Below, piece after piece: positions 22,052 through 34,262 of a stretch of 64,000 nucleotides of DNA. Origin of the DNA: Gari tellinella (taxonomy: Eukaryota; Mollusca; Bivalvia; Cardiida; Psammobiidae); the NCBI GenBank assembly GCA_922989275.2, contig OV277870.1, positions 36,948,356 through 37,012,355 of the forward strand. The letters are read 5' to 3'. The notes below the pieces were generated by a model. The model saw nothing but the letters and a program-made list of their open reading frames with translations, did no database searches and was not told the origin of the DNA. How positions within the stretch are numbered: position 1 is the first letter of the stretch; every line of letters begins with the position of its first letter. The translations under genes and the position numbers were made by a program.

Positions 22052-22660
22052 TATGTAAGAAATTTAAAAAACATAACATATGAACGCACGAGGTCACGTC
22101 ATGTCATATAACCGTGGGAGGAGCGGGGTAGAGAAGAGCGTTGTAAAACGTCTCAGGTATACCACGATAGACCTGTTCTTTGTTTATAGATACGAATTCA
22201 CGTGTCATGTTAGAATATAATATTGTCTATGTGATAACCTTTGCCAACAGTTCAGATTTAGGGCAGCCCAGCATCTTTTCATGGCTCAAACTGATTGATA
22301 CTCAGATCGCATTGTCTGAATTTATTATACCATGTTTCTCACCTCGAGAAGAATGAGCTGACTAGAATTTCGTGGAGAAGCTAATCATGCAGCCTTTGTC
22401 TAAATTTTTTCACTCCACTAGTCTTTTCTAGAGATGGAAAAAAACTGCTTTTTTTCACTGCAACATGCCTATTTCTGAGGCAATTATTATAAATGTCACT
22501 TGCCCAAATAAGAATCAAGTTGCTCTTGGCTTCGAGCAAGTGGGTAAGAACAGAGACTGAAATTCTGTGGAATAATCATTATAAGTGGGCAGACTTTGTA
22601 AATGAATAAATAACGGGAGAAGGGTTACAGTCTTACAATGTCCATAAAATAAATGTAAAA
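22052..22660. other. No gene seen
   Basis: Mixed AT-rich sequence with a faint B-like trace near 22240-22310. No coding evidence. Confidence 0.4.
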
Positions 22661-22735
22661 TAGTTTGGATTCTGATCAGATGGCAAATTACTTGAAATCT
22701 GATCTGGATCAAAGCCGTCTAATAATGTTTGTCAA
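22660..22735. repeat. Worn gamma hairpin
   Basis: AGTTTGGATTCTGATCAGAT and ATCTGATCTGGATCAAAGC around GGCAAATTACTTGA. Confidence 0.55.
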
Positions 22736-23138
22736 GTCATTTCTAGCAGCTTAATGGTTAAGCAGGTAAGAATAAATTGCATTACATATTCAATGGCATG
22801 CCTGCCTAATGAAGTTGCACTGGAAAGAATGAGGCTGACCTTTAGTATGATGCTAGTGTCATCTGCCTTATAAAAATATGTCGCCAGGTTACAAGGTTCA
22901 AGTACACATGTATGAGTGCTTATAGGCAAAATACCTTGTTGCCCAATTAAATAGGGATTTGTTTTTGCAATATTAATATATATTTGTTATTAAGTTGAAG
23001 TGACTGTTTAGTTGATTGGGGGTCCTCTCTTCTTCAGGGTTACAATGATTTATCAAACCTGTTGAAACACAAGGACAGCTAAACCTGTTAATGACAATCA
23101 CAAAAAAGAATATGAATTTTAACTTTTATACAAATGTT

Positions 23139-23204
23139 GCAGCTTAATACATGATAAAAGTAATGCAGAGAGCTTTCTGCATTACTTTTACCCTGTATTA
23201 TACT
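23139..23204. mobile_element. Family I hairpin, small
   Basis: AAAAGTAATGCAGAGAGC pairs directly with GCTTTCTGCATTACTTTT. Confidence 0.65.
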
Positions 23205-23398
23205 AGAATAAGTAATTTTCTTTAGATGACCATGTTTGTTTATCCAGTGGCTACTCAGTACACAGGTAAATACTGTAATACCTGGATATGTCATTAAGGT
23301 AATGGCTTGTATCTATTACAAGACAATTAATTATGTAAATATGCTTTAAGTAGACCATGAACTAACTGACATGTGTCAAACTTGTGTTCAGGCACCGT

Positions 23399-23642
23399 TT
23401 AACCCTTTACCCCATAGCTTGTTTCTAATTTTGAGAACAGGAGACCACTTAAAGCAGGTTGAAAGTAAAGCAGAATGCGCCTTGCGGCACATTCTGCTTT
23501 ACTTTCAGCTTGCTGTAAGCTACCATCTGCTTAGATATAGAATATATTTATTAGGGTGCATATGTTTGACTGTATAAAGTGAAACTATTTTCTTCAAGGG
23601 AGGAATAAATTAAATGTGTTAAAATGTGTAGTTACGGGTTAA
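23399..23642. mobile_element. Family A element
   Basis: TTAACCCTTTACCCCATAGC to GTAGTTACGGGTTAA. Apex GCGCC-TTGC-GGCAC. Confidence 0.85.
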
Positions 23643-23931
23643 CCCATGTCCTATTATTATTAAGCTGAATTTTTACATTTTTTACAAATGACCAATCTTT
23701 GGTAATCTTCTAAGGGCAGTAAACTGTATGAGTAGTTGCATCAAAGTCCAAGTAACTTAAAGTCATAGATGACGAATTGAGGATGAACATATACATACAG
23801 CATACATGTACAAATGTACACATAAATTAGTTGTTTATCAATTACGACTCAATATGGTGTGATGTCGAACACTAATAATTAAACGATGTCTGCTCAAAAG
23901 AAGATAAATCTGCTTTGCTTTTTGCCTTCTC

Positions 23932-24181
23932 TTAACTCTTTCCTCCCTGAAACTTTAAATGAACAATTCCAGTTTCGATTTTTGTCTAGTCCATTTCTGG
24001 CTTTTAAGAGTTGTTTTTGTCATTTTTGGCATTACTGACAAACAGTGAAGACCCTGATCAGAGGGCTCCTTTCGGAGCCCTCTGATCTGGGTCTTCACTG
24101 TTTGCACAGGACAAGAGTACTATTCACATGTACACTGTTTTAAAAGACGCCTATATGCGGGATTAGGGTTCAAAGAGTTAA
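23932..24181 (+). mobile_element. Family C element, full length
   Basis: TTAACTCTTTCCTCCCTG to AGGGTTCAAAGAGTTAA, 250 bp, very like 4701-4951. Apex TTTC. Confidence 0.9.
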
Positions 24182-24300
24182 TTAGCTTCCATCTGGTAGG
24201 ATTTAGAAAATATTTTTATTGTGAATATTTATGATTGTATAAAGTGGAACTATTTTCTTCAGAGAAAGATATAACTAAAGGGGTAAAAAGGGATTAATAG
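24181..24300. mobile_element. Family A long arm only
   Basis: AGCTTCCATCTGGTAGGAT through ACTATTTTCTTCAG. The core and short arm are absent; the C element sits where they would be. Confidence 0.6.
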
Positions 24301-24579
24301 ACTAGTGTTTGAATTTGCCGATTCAACAACAATAGTTCCAATTGACAAACAGCTAGACCCTGAGCTTATGCTGAGTTATAATGACATCTGAATATAATCC
24401 AAACTGTTTGTACAAGTCTAGAAACATCGGTTGCCTGCATCCAAAACATTAAACCAGTAACCAGTACCCATGAAAAAAATGTCTGAAATTCTTAACAAGT
24501 GGTGACGTTCATAAACAAGAGATAAGTGCCAGAGCTAGAGTATGGCTGAAAAAAGATAAACTTATAACTGTCTGGCACT

Positions 24580-24790
24580 CTGAGTTATGACTGTTTACTT
24601 TGGCAAAATGCTTCCAGTAATAGGGAAAGTTCACATTTTAGACTAAAACCTTTCACCGCCACATTACATCGTCTGTTTAAACTATTTCGGAGAAAAAATA
24701 TTGTCTGCAATTTTATGAAAAATTCAAATGTTTGAAGTTCTGACTCAAGAGATATTTCTACCTGTGACAAACTCTTTTGATCCCTAGCAT
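24580..24790 (-). mobile_element. Worn B-related sequence
   Basis: TTTCACCGCC, ATCGTCTGTTTAAA, TTGTCTGCAATTTTATG resemble the flanks of families B and G. No hairpin remains. Confidence 0.35.
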
Positions 24791-24939
24791 GTATGTTACA
24801 CAGTTACTGATACTTAAGTAGAATGTTTTAAGCATTCATCTGTCAGGATCCAGAAAAAAGGTGTCTAGTACTATCTCCTCCTTTGGAAAATTCAAAGTTG
24901 GTGGAATTTACATGTGATTGTTTAACTGGTGAGAAGGGA

Positions 24940-25426
24940 TAACCCATTTCTCCATTGTTTGTTTCTAGATTTGAAGAAAGGTGGCCACTTAGAGCAGTTC
25001 GAAAGTAAAGCATAATGTACCTTAAGGTGCATTCTGCTTTACTTTCAGCCTGTTTTAACTCTTTGAACCCTAGTCCCGCATATAGGCGTGCTTTTCAAAC
25101 AGTGTACATGTTAATAGTACACATGTCCTATACAAACAGTGAAGACCCAGATCAGAGGGCTCCGAAAGGAGCCCTCTGATCAGGGTCTTCACTGTTTGTC
25201 ACAATGCCAAACATTGACAAAACCAACCCTTTAAAGTCAGAAATGGACTAGACTTAGATGGAAACTGGAATTGTCCATTTAAAGTTTCAGGGAGGAAAGA
25301 GGCTACCATCTGATAGGATATAGAAAATATTTCTAATGGTAACTATTCATGACTTTATGAAAAGGAAATATTTTCTTCAGTGGAGGAATAATTTAAAGGC
25401 GCCGTATTTATGAGGTAATGGGTTAA
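24940..25426. mobile_element. Family A element interrupted by family C
   Basis: Left part 24940-25058 has AACCCATTTCTCC and a full alpha hairpin. Right part 25302-25426 continues GCTACCATCTG to GGTAATGGGTTAA. Confidence 0.85.
25059..25301 (-). mobile_element. Family C element nested in family A
   Basis: Inserted at the TTAA (25055-25058) of the A motif CTTTAAGC. The right-hand TTAA is missing. Beta apex GGCTCC-GAAA-GGAGCC. Confidence 0.87.
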
Positions 25427-25793
25427 GCATTCATATTTAACTAGAGAAGGGTTAAGCATTCTATCATTATTTGAATGGGAAAGAAATATTAAGTATCAAG
25501 GTCAAATGCTATATCTGGATTAAATCATATAGTTAGACTATTGCAGGGTTCTAAAATTACCTTTTCTTTTGTATTGGTACAATTACTTTATCAGCCATTT
25601 ATGTAATGATATCACTTATTTAATTGTTACAGAACTATGCATAAGTTTAAGCTGTTCAAAGTTATTAAGATGGTTTGCAAGCTAAAGATTTACAGGAAAA
25701 AATTGAAACTTATTTTATGAAGTAGTAGGCTTATTATACTGTCAGGCAGCACCTTTCTAGAAGTAAGGAAGGAGTGATATGGGTTGGCAATTT

Positions 25794-25880
25794 GCAGTTT
25801 AATGCAGGACTAAAGTAATGCAGAAAGCTCCTATAGGAGCTTTCTGCATTACTTTTGTTCTGCATTAAGCAATAACCTGT
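25794..25880. mobile_element. Family I hairpin
   Basis: CTAAAGTAATGCAGAAAGC with apex AGCTCC-TATA-GGAGCT, close pairing. Confidence 0.7.
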
Positions 25881-26179
25881 ATTTAGGCATCTGTATGCCT
25901 CTTAATTGAAAAGTACTTTTAGATCAGGTAGACTGTATATAATAATAAATCCATGACTCAAGAACCACTTGTTCCTATTAGCTTCGTGATTGTAGTATGA
26001 ACCAGTCTTTAATACTCCTCCAAGTTAATAGAAGTGGAACATGTTCTTTGAGATTTTGTTGATATGAAAGGTGTGTATGGGCTGGTACCCAGTGGTTCAG
26101 TAATAGCAGTTAGTTCATGGACATGATAGGTGGAGGGTATAGTGATCTAGCTGTCTGCAGGTATTGTACAACTTTTTCA

Positions 26180-26493
26180 CCTTTTACCCTTTCACACCCT
26201 TTCTGTGCTGGAAACCAGTATATGTATATTTTGAAAACAGTGTAGACCCTGATCAGAGGGTAAATCTTTTGACACAATTGGCCCATACTCATAACAATTG
26301 CAAACAGTGTAGACCCAGATCAGAGGGCTCCTAAAGGAGCCCTCTGATCAGGGTCTACACTGTTTGCTAATTTAGAGCAGTATTTATTAAACTACTCATA
26401 ATTCCAATTAGATTGGTTCATGTTTTGGTAACTAAAAAGATCCTAAATGGAATCTAATAACCCACATGAGTTACTTGGTATGGAAAGAGTTAA
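26180..26493 (+). mobile_element. Family D element with part of a second beta arm
   Basis: Complete beta hairpin at about 26299-26366 (apex TAAA) and the D right arm ending GAAAGAGTTAA. A separate beta left arm at about 26234-26262 lies upstream. Confidence 0.75.
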
Positions 26494-27310
26494 AGGAGGA
26501 CCCCTCTGAGCAGGGTCTGCAAATACTAGTTTCAAGCGTTGAAATGATTAAAGGCTTTAGCTAGCCCTCTGATCAGGGTCTGCATGATTAGCTTTTATTT
26601 TAATTTTTCTATTCTAAAAACAGCCTTAAAATCAACATAAACTCATTGATGCTGATTTATTGATATTTATTCATTCAAAGTGCCTGGAATCTAACATTAG
26701 CGGACAATAAAATAATGTGATACTTATTCTACCTGTTGTTAGTGTTTTAATTTTAAAATCATTTGTTTCTAAGTTTATCCAATAACTTGATAAAAATTTG
26801 GCATAGCATCAGAAAAGGGAAGTTTTTAAAAAATATTGTCTTTATTTCATGAACAAATCCGGTATTGTGACAACTTATTGGAATTGTCTTTTCATTAGGG
26901 TATCTCAGACAATCAAAGTCTGCGGAATTCTTGTCTTAATATATTTGCATATAAATACTTACCTTTACTTGTAAGGCTAGCAAATAGAATATAGACAACA
27001 AATTAAACTAGCAAAATACCATGTCAGACAGATTGTATAAGAAAGCAGTTCAGACCCTGATCATACAGCTCCACCAAGAGCTTTACATTCATTCTGCTTG
27101 AAGCATCTTCCGTTATTATATAAACTAGATATTGGGAAAAGGTTCAATACCACAGTGCTTGTAGTGACCATCAGTACTGTTTGTCTAGCTTTAAGCCCTG
27201 AGGGCGGACTGCTTCAATAATGACATGATCTTTATTGCCATATTAGTCTGTCTCAAATAATGTTTGATACTGATAAATGGAATGCCTGTAACAGTCGGAT
27301 AATAGTACTT
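26494..27310. other. No gene; traces of beta arms
   Basis: CCCTCTGATCAGGGTCTGCA occurs at about 26566-26585. Otherwise AT-rich sequence without coding signal. Confidence 0.4.
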
Positions 27311-27312
27311 AC

Positions 27313-27500
27313 GGTAAAATCTCTCTATTACAATCACTAAATTGGGTTAATTAATAGATGTTTACGACAGGTGACTGCTTAAAGCAAGGTAACAGTAAAA
27401 CAGAAAGCTCCTTCAAGAGATTTCTGTTTTTACTTTCACCTTGCTTTGAGCTGTCACTAGTCTTTCATACAATATATTAGCCTTCATTGTAGTCAGTGGT
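27313..27500. mobile_element. Family E element, right end worn
   Basis: GTAAAATCTCTCTATTACAA, core CTTAAAGCAAGGTAACAG, apex AGCTCC-TTCA-AGAGAT (partly unpaired). Confidence 0.7.
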
Positions 27501-27599
27501 CAGAAGCCTTAATGAGTAGTCTATAAATACAGGTGGTTATTTATTGAAGGACATAAGTAATGCAGATGGCTCCTGTAGGATGCTAATAAGGCATGACAC

Positions 27600-27970
27600 A
27601 ATAGTTACAATTTATACAGCCATGAATACCGTACGTTCCATAAGAAATATATGATATTGTATATCCTAGCAGATATTAGCTTAAAGCAGGTTGAAAGTAA
27701 AGCAGAATGAGCTGTAAGGCACATGGTGCTATACTTTCAGCCTGTTTTAAGTGGTCACATTTCCCCAATACTTGAAGCAGGCTATGGGTAAAGAGTAAAC
27801 ATTACAGGGCATTCTACTTTACTTTCTGTTTGCTTTGAGCTACCATCTGCCTGGATGAAGAATATATTTCTTATGTTGTATATTCATGAATCAATTACTT
27901 GGAACTATTTTCTTTATTGGAGTAATAAATTTAAAGTGTCAAAATGTGTATCTATGAGTTAAAGGGTTAG
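27600..27970. mobile_element. Two family A fragments side by side
   Basis: An alpha core with many mismatches (27680-27750), then a second set of A right arm and long arm ending GAGTTAAAGGGTTA. Confidence 0.65.
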
Positions 27971-28393
27971 ACTTAAAGACAATTTCTTTGCGGAAAATTG
28001 TTAGAAATTATACAAGCAGAGTTTAAAAGTCATTAAGTTCATGTGGATATATTTGATTACGGTTAATACAATGCCCTGCAGTATTTGTCCATTGTAACTG
28101 ACTGTCATTTTGTTTTGTTGGAGAAAATCACATTGTAAGATTAAGACTTTAATGGCCATTCTGACCTTTGTGCGATTGTTATCTAATTATAATCAAAATA
28201 TTTATATACCCTTTTCGCACATGTCTCAAATATCACGGCCCAAATCCAGTATTTAATCGGATACAGATTATTTAATGACACGCCTACTTGGGCATAATTT
28301 TGCGGTTGCATAATCCCAGCATTTCCTTGACCGGCTGACCACTACAATCAAACTCATGTTAAGCCGCCACTTTTTAAAAGCATGGAAACTTCT

Positions 28394-28496
28394 AAAGACA
28401 GGTTATTGCTTAATGCAGAACAAAAGTAAACCAGAAAGCTCCATTAGGAGCTTTCTGCTTTACTTTTGTCCTACATTAAACTTCCACCAGTCTTAA
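28394..28496. mobile_element. Family I hairpin
   Basis: AAAGACAGGTTATTGCTTAAT..AGCTCC-ATTA-GGAGCT..TCCACCAGTCTT. Confidence 0.7.
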
Positions 28497-28844
28497 AAAT
28501 GGCAAACTCATTATCTTTTAATGGGTGTTTAATAAAAATTTGACAGTACGTTCCTACAGTGAATTGTCCGTTGTGCTTGCTGGTAATAATGTACCTGTAT
28601 TGTAGTATGATTCGTTATTGCGTAAGGCAGTTACGGACATAATGCACCTACCTGTCACAGCACCTGGACTGACAGTAGCCGGCCAATATGTCATCATGAA
28701 GTATATAATGTGTATTAGGACTCTGAAGTGCATTGACAGGTACCAATTCATGTTTGTTTCATTTTGCTCATGCTTTCATATAAATCATGAGCTGAGAGAA
28801 ATAAAGGATTTAAACTTGAGTTGAAAAAAAAAAATCTACTACAG

Positions 28845-29048
28845 AAAAACTTTTATTAAAACAATTTGAAACAAGGCTAATTTATTGTATAGACGACAGG
28901 TGACAGCTTAAAGCAAGGTGACAGTAAAACAGAAAGCTCCTAAAGGAGATTTCTGTTTAACTGTCACCTTGCATTAAGCTGCGAGTCACCTGCCATAAAC
29001 ATTTAATAATTAACACAACTTAGTGGTCGTAACAGAGAGGTTTTACTG
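28845..29048. mobile_element. Family E element, left end worn
   Basis: GACAGGTGACAGCTTAAAGC core with apex AGCTCC-TAAA-GGAGAT. The right end GGTCGTAACAGAGAGG..ACTG is followed by TA. Confidence 0.78.
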
Positions 29049-29248
29049 TACAACTAAATTAATTTAATTATATCAGGTGCTTTATTGACTAAGGCATATC
29101 TCTTACGGCAGGTGGTTGCTTTCGTTGGGACTTTTCCCCTGCATAAGGCTGCCATTCATATTTCAAAGTTGATTATTTTTCTTTATTTGTCTATTCGAGT
29201 GGTCACTAAAGCACAAGTTGGACTGTAAATATCTATTTAGTATTACAG

Positions 29249-29449
29249 TAATAACTCAATACTATGAACTCGCGTTAGTTCGAACATACCCTACTGCAAA
29301 GTTAAAACTTGGCTTAGCCACGTTTCAACTTTGAAATACGAATATGTTCGATCAATACGAGATCCAGTTATCGAAATTCAACTTATGAAATACTGGTTAG
29401 ATTGATTTCAGTGAGTTTGGAGTAGCTCTATGAGTATTGACTGTAGCTG
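29249..29449. mobile_element. Family J element, copy 1
   Basis: CAGTAATAACTCAATAC and GAGTATTGACTG flanked by TA. The central AAAGTTAAAACTTGGCTTAGCC is shared, inverted, with 48505-48702. Ends resemble pogo-type repeats. Confidence 0.7.
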
Positions 29450-29659
29450 CAATTGTTGTTATAGGTGGATGTTGTAAGTGTGGATGTTTTAACAATAGAT
29501 ATGGATAAGTATTGTGGATTCTATGAATGGACATTGTGTATCAGGTGAAACAGTATTTGTATTACCCCCTTGCTGTCAGCATGTCTTCTGCCGCAATATT
29601 GACATCTGCTTGTATTTTTAATTTTTTTTTTAGATTTTAGGCATCTTTGCTAAAGAGAT

Positions 29660-29832
29660 ATTCAATCTGTGTGTCAACCAGTTTGGTGCCTGATCAGAGG
29701 CAAAGCTAATCGTCCTCTGATGAGGATCCAAATTGTTTGCAGATATTTGTTTACTAATTAACCCATTTATATGTAGATCCTGATGAGACACCACTTTAAG
29801 TTGCACCTCATCAGGGTCTGCACTGTTTGCTT
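29660..29832. repeat. Two gamma-like half-worn hairpins
   Basis: CCTGATCAGAGGC/TCCTCTGATGAGGATCC at about 29675-29740, and TGTAGATCCTGATGAGAC/CCTCATCAGGGTCTGCAC at about 29773-29828. Confidence 0.55.
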
Positions 29833-29911
29833 TTTCATATGAAATGTTCTGCTGTATGGACAAACAGTGTAGTGTCTTTAGATCACACTTGTTACATATA
29901 TAATATAATAT

Positions 29912-30103
29912 CAGGGCTCCAGATAAGAGGTAGTTATTTCAACAAATCAATCATTTATCACTCATTTCAGCACCAAATCCTATGGTGTTACTACTCATTA
30001 GAATCGTCTCGAAGAGACGATTCTAATGGGTAGTGACACCATAGGGTTTAATTCAGAAATAAAGATTTTAAGTTTTGAAAACCTACCCTTATCTGTTGCT
30101 CTG
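29912..30103 (+). mobile_element. Family F element with 6-bp duplication
   Basis: CAGGGCTCCAGATAAGAGG to CTTATCTGTTGCTCTG. Flanked by TAATAT (29906-29911 and 30104-30109). Delta hairpin GAATCGTCTC-GAAG-AGACGATTC style apex with long perfect arms. Confidence 0.85.
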
Positions 30104-30209
30104 TAATATCTATAATGAAACCTTCCTACAAGCACATAGGTGGGTTCATTGCAATAACTATCCTAAAGGGATTACATTGTTGTATCCTAAAGGGCTTTCT
30201 GTGTCATTC

Positions 30210-30457
30210 TTAACCCATTGCCCCATAGCATATTTCTAGTTTTGAAGACAGGTGACCACTTAAAGCAGGTTGAAAGTAAAGCAAAATGTGCCTGAAGGCA
30301 CATTCTGCTTTACTTTCAGCCTGCTTTAAGCTATGATCTGCTAGGATACATGTATTTCTTATGATTCATATTCATGACTTTAAAAATTGGAACTACTTTC
30401 TTCAGTGGAGGAATAAATTAAAGGCGTAAAAAGGGGTATTTATGGGGGAATTTGTTA
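30210..30457. mobile_element. Family A element
   Basis: TTAACCCATTGCCCC to GGGGGAATTTGTTAA. Apex GTGCC-TGAA-GGCAC. Confidence 0.83.
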
Positions 30458-30474
30458 AAGAAGCATTTGAACTG

Positions 30475-30655
30475 TATCCCATTGATTGCCAAGCCTAGCA
30501 TGCTAACGTAACGGCATTACTTTGTAAATCTTTGCAAATGTTTTGGATCTCATCAAGTTTCAAACTGTTTGATGCTCTTCTGTTATTTTGAAGCAAAAAT
30601 TTAGAAATTTTAATTATAGAAAAGTAACGTGACTAAAATTGTTGAATACAAAATA
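30475..30655 (+). mobile_element. Family B element, core mostly lost
   Basis: CTAGCATGCTAACG, TCTTTGCAAATGTTTTGGAT, then one gamma right arm TCATCAAGTTTCAAACTGTTTG written with changes. No right terminus. Confidence 0.5.
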
Positions 30656-30665
30656 CTTACTACTT

Positions 30666-30858
30666 CAGGGCTCCAGATAAGGGGAGTATTTCAAAAACTA
30701 AAATCTTTATTTCTTCTTTAAACCCTATGGTGTCACTACTCATTAGAATCGTCTCGAAGAGACGATTCTAATGAGTAGTAACACCATAGGATTTGGTACT
30801 GAAATAAGTGAGAAAATGTTGGATTTGTTCGGTTTACTCCCTCTTATCTGGAGTCCTG
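30666..30858 (+). mobile_element. Family F element with 6-bp duplication
   Basis: CAGGGCTCCAGATAAGGGG to CTTATCTGGAGTCCTG, 193 bp, flanked by CTACTT (30660-30665 and 30859-30864). Full delta hairpin. Confidence 0.88.
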
Positions 30859-31095
30859 CTACTTAGTGTTCGAAGAGTTTTAAACAGGATATACATGTAC
30901 ATGTATACATGTGTATTTTCCTGTAAGGCAAATCTGATTTCTTATATTCCTGGAAATGAACTATCTCTTGGCTTCTGTATATTTTTTATCAGCCATGATT
31001 TTCTTTATTTGTACTTAAGATATCTTCGTGATAAGCAAACATGTTTATTTTATATTTGTGTTGGCCAGAACGAGTTTACCAGCTAAATTTCTTTT

Positions 31096-31312
31096 TTAAC
31101 TCTTTTCATGCTGGGTGAATTTTTGGTCTGCTACAATTATTGTCGTCTGCTAATGTTCTAAAAAATAGATTTTTCTAAATTTCTTTGCAAACAGGGTCAG
31201 AGTGTCGAACAGTTTTGATCCAGATGAGACACTGCATTATGCGGCGTCTCATCTAGATCCAAACTGTTTGCTCAGATAATCAGGATTCTGGCGCTAAACG
31301 TGTAAAGAGTAA
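31096..31312 (-). mobile_element. Family B element, reverse orientation
   Basis: TTAACTCTTTTCATGCTGGG, ATTGTCGTCTGCTAATGTTC, then gamma core with apex ACACTGC-ATTAT-GCGGCGT. Confidence 0.75.
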
Positions 31313-31326
31313 AGAATGCTCTTCTG

Positions 31327-31576
31327 TTAACCCATTACCCCATAAATACGCCTTTTTACGCTTTTAATTTATTCCTCAACTGCAGAAAATAATTCCAAAT
31401 TATACTTTCATAAATATATCCTTAAGAAATATTTTCTATATCCTAGCAGATGCTAGCTTAAAGCAGGCTGAATGTAAAGCAGCATGTGCCTTAAGGCACA
31501 TGCTGCTTTACTTTCAACCTGCTTTAAGTGGTCACCTAGTATCAAAAGTAGAAACAAGCTATTGGGTAATGGGTTA
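31327..31576. mobile_element. Family A element, full length
   Basis: TTAACCCATTACCCC to GGGTAATGGGTTAA, 250 bp. The stem shows a paired change: GCAGCATGTGCC with GGCACATGCTGC, where others have GCAGAATG/CATTCTGC. Confidence 0.9.
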
Positions 31577-31843
31577 AACTGTCAGTATGATAAAAGACTG
31601 AGGATTGTAACATTCAGGTATTGTTCTAGAACTCAGATTATCAAGACACAGTATGTTTCCATGGATATTCTATCTGTAAATCTTAATCCAGGTGAATCTA
31701 GTATAATTTGTTGATTTTCATCTCTCATAATTATCTTTAACCTTTAACCTTTTCCTAAAAACAAAAATAAATAAACAAAAAAAACCCACATTTTTAATGC
31801 ACTCACCAATTCTTCCATAACAACTACAGTAACTGATGGGTAT

Positions 31844-32120
31844 TTAACCCATTCACCCATAAATATGCCAATTTATGCCTTTAATTTTATTCCTGCACTG
31901 AAAAATATAGTTCCAATTTATACATAGAAAATATTTCTGGTCGTAAATATTTATGTATTTTCTATGTCCTAGCAGATTGTAACTTAAAGCAGGCTGAAAG
32001 TAAAGCAGAATACTTCTTATGGTCCATATATATTCTTGACTGTATAAATTGGAACTATTTTCTTCAGTGGAGGAATAAATTAAAGCCGTAAAAAGGCATA
32101 TTTTTGGGGAAATGGGTTAA
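31844..32120. mobile_element. Rearranged family A element
   Basis: Both ends are of the long-arm type and only one alpha arm remains. It adds a new inverted repeat, CATAGAAAATA/TATTTTCTATG (31923-31968). Confidence 0.7.
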
Positions 32121-32395
32121 AATCACCTACATTTCAGATAATCAGCAGATTATCTATATTTAATGCAGTTTTTCAAGAGTTATGCAGGGTAAAGGGAGAT
32201 GTTTGTCTAGAGTTGCAGATAATATTTGTACCACAGAGTACGTCAGACCAATAGTTCTAATCAGTTTAGATCAAGATTACATGCCATTTAACCCTTTCCT
32301 CCACCAAAGTGCCTAGGGATGTTTTTCCTGTTCCTCCAAAACTTACATCCACCTACCATAATTATGTATGGATGCTTTACACTGCACTAGTAGAT

Positions 32396-32588
32396 AAGGG
32401 CTCCAGATAAGAGGTAGTTTTTTCAACAAATCCAACATTTTCTCACTCTTTTTAGCACCAAATCCTATGGTGTTACTACTCATTAGAATCGTCTCGAAGA
32501 GACGATTCAAATGAGTAGTGACACCATAGGGTTTAATTCAGAAATAAAGATTTTAGTTTTTGAAAAACTACCCTTATCTGGTGCTCTG
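32396..32588 (+). mobile_element. Family F element
   Basis: AGGGCTCCAGATAAGAGG to CTTATCTGGTGCTCTG with a full delta hairpin. The target duplication is not clear. Confidence 0.8.
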
Positions 32589-32620
32589 GATCATCATACA
32601 GTCTATTGGTTATTGAGTTT

Positions 32621-32872
32621 TGCTCTTTCAACACCATGGATCTGTTTAAATAATTATAGATCTACTCATTATATTTGCAAACAGTGTAGATCCTGATCAG
32701 AGGGCTCCTGCAGGAGCCCTCTGATAAGGGTCTACACTGTTTTCTAATTTAGAGCAGTTTTTATTACGCTACCCAGAATTCCAAGCAGACTGGTACATGT
32801 TTTGGTACCTATAATGATCCACAAGGGATACCTAATAACCCCCAAGAGTTACTCTATAGTTGGAAGAGTTAA
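32621..32872 (+). mobile_element. Family D element, full length
   Basis: GCTCTTTCAACACCATGG to GTTGGAAGAGTTAA. Beta apex GGCTCC-TGCA-GGAGCC. Confidence 0.87.
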
Positions 32873-32947
32873 GAGATTCCTGCACTATGCGGCCAGGTCC
32901 TGCATTTGGCAGCCACCTGCCTTGATAGATCTTCATTTATCCATAAG

Positions 32948-33181
32948 TCTTTCAACACTTAGTAAAATTTGTGGGTTATAATGTACCCTTTTAGTTACCA
33001 AAACTTGAACCAGTCTATTTGTAATTGTGGTTACATGTATTTTAATAAATACTGCACTAAGTGGGCAAACAGTGTAGACTCTGATCAGAGGGCTCCACTA
33101 GGAGCCCTCTGATCTGGGTCTTCACTGTCTACAAATGTAATGGGTATATTTTAAACAGGTCCATGGTGTTGAAAGAGTTAA
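32948..33181 (-). mobile_element. Family D element, reverse orientation
   Basis: GTCTTTCAACACTTAG to CCATGGTGTTGAAAGAGTTAA. Apex GGCTCC-ACTA-GGAGCC. Confidence 0.87.
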
Positions 33182-33494
33182 TGTTCTTGTCATTCAAGAG
33201 TTTTAGTATGTAAATGATCATTTCATTGACTGGAGTGACTTGTTTTTGAGGAAGGGTTACAGGGTTTATCAGAGAGTAATTGCTAATTAGTGTGAGAGCT
33301 GGGGGTGGCTTCTGTGTATTACTCGAAGTAATTACTGAAAGCTGGTCAGAATCAGCCCCAGATAAACATAATAATTACCTTTATTATCTACCAAACAACA
33401 TCAGTCACCTAATGGTTTGGGCCCAGATCATGATTCATACTCTGTTATAATTGAATCTGGTTTACTCCTTACTGTGTTGAAGACAAGTATATAC

Positions 33495-33690
33495 ATTATT
33501 TGCAAACAGTGTAGACCCAGATCAGAATGATGGATCATGGTCTTCACTGTTTTCCACGATTTTAAATATGAATGGGCCAAACCACTCATGAGTCAGGCTC
33601 ATTCTGTTTTACTTTCAACCTGCTTTAAGTGGTCACATGTCTTCAAAACTAGAAACAGGATATGGAGAAAATGGTTAACTGTGCTATGGT
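33495..33690. mobile_element. Beta fragment followed by family A fragment
   Basis: GCAAACAGTGTAGACCCAG with a shortened apex, then CATTCTGTTTTACTTTCAAC and an A short arm ending GAGAAAATGGTTAA. Confidence 0.55.
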
Positions 33691-33716
33691 GTATTCTGCA
33701 TCATTTTCATCTACAT

Positions 33717-33966
33717 GAACCCTTTCCCCAATGGAAGCGCCTTTTAGCGCATTTAATTTATTCCTCCTCTGAAGAAAATAGTTCTAATTTATACAGTCAT
33801 GAATATGTATTATAAGAAATCTTTTCTATATTCTAGCAGATGGTAGCTTAAAGCAGTTTGAAAGTAAAGCAGAATATGCCTTAAGGCACATTCTGCTTTA
33901 CTTTCAAACTGCTTTAAGTGGTAACTTATCTTCAATACAAGAAATAGGCTATGAGGTAAAGGGTTA
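33717..33966. mobile_element. Family A element
   Basis: GAACCCTTTCCCC to GGTAAAGGGTTAA. Core arms TTTGAAAG/CTTTCAAA are a paired variant. Apex GCC-TTAA-GGC. Confidence 0.87.
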
Positions 33967-34262
33967 AGTAGTCATCTTGCATTAGAAATTCCTTTGCTTG
34001 GTAATGAAATGGTTGCTCAAACATCAGGAATTGAGAAGAGATGGATATCTGAGCCATGTAAAAAGGTTGATGAGGTGGGGAGCCAGGGTGAATCTGTTTT
34101 TGTATGGGTAACAAGCTAATTAGAAGGTGTCTGTTGTTTTGTACTGAGCAACCTATTGTGATCCTTGTGGCCTTTTGACTTGGAGGCCATGATTGTATTG
34201 ATGGTGTTGCTGCATGTGGAGTTGCCATGGTTGTATGAACAACAAGGGGAAAAGGTCTTTCT

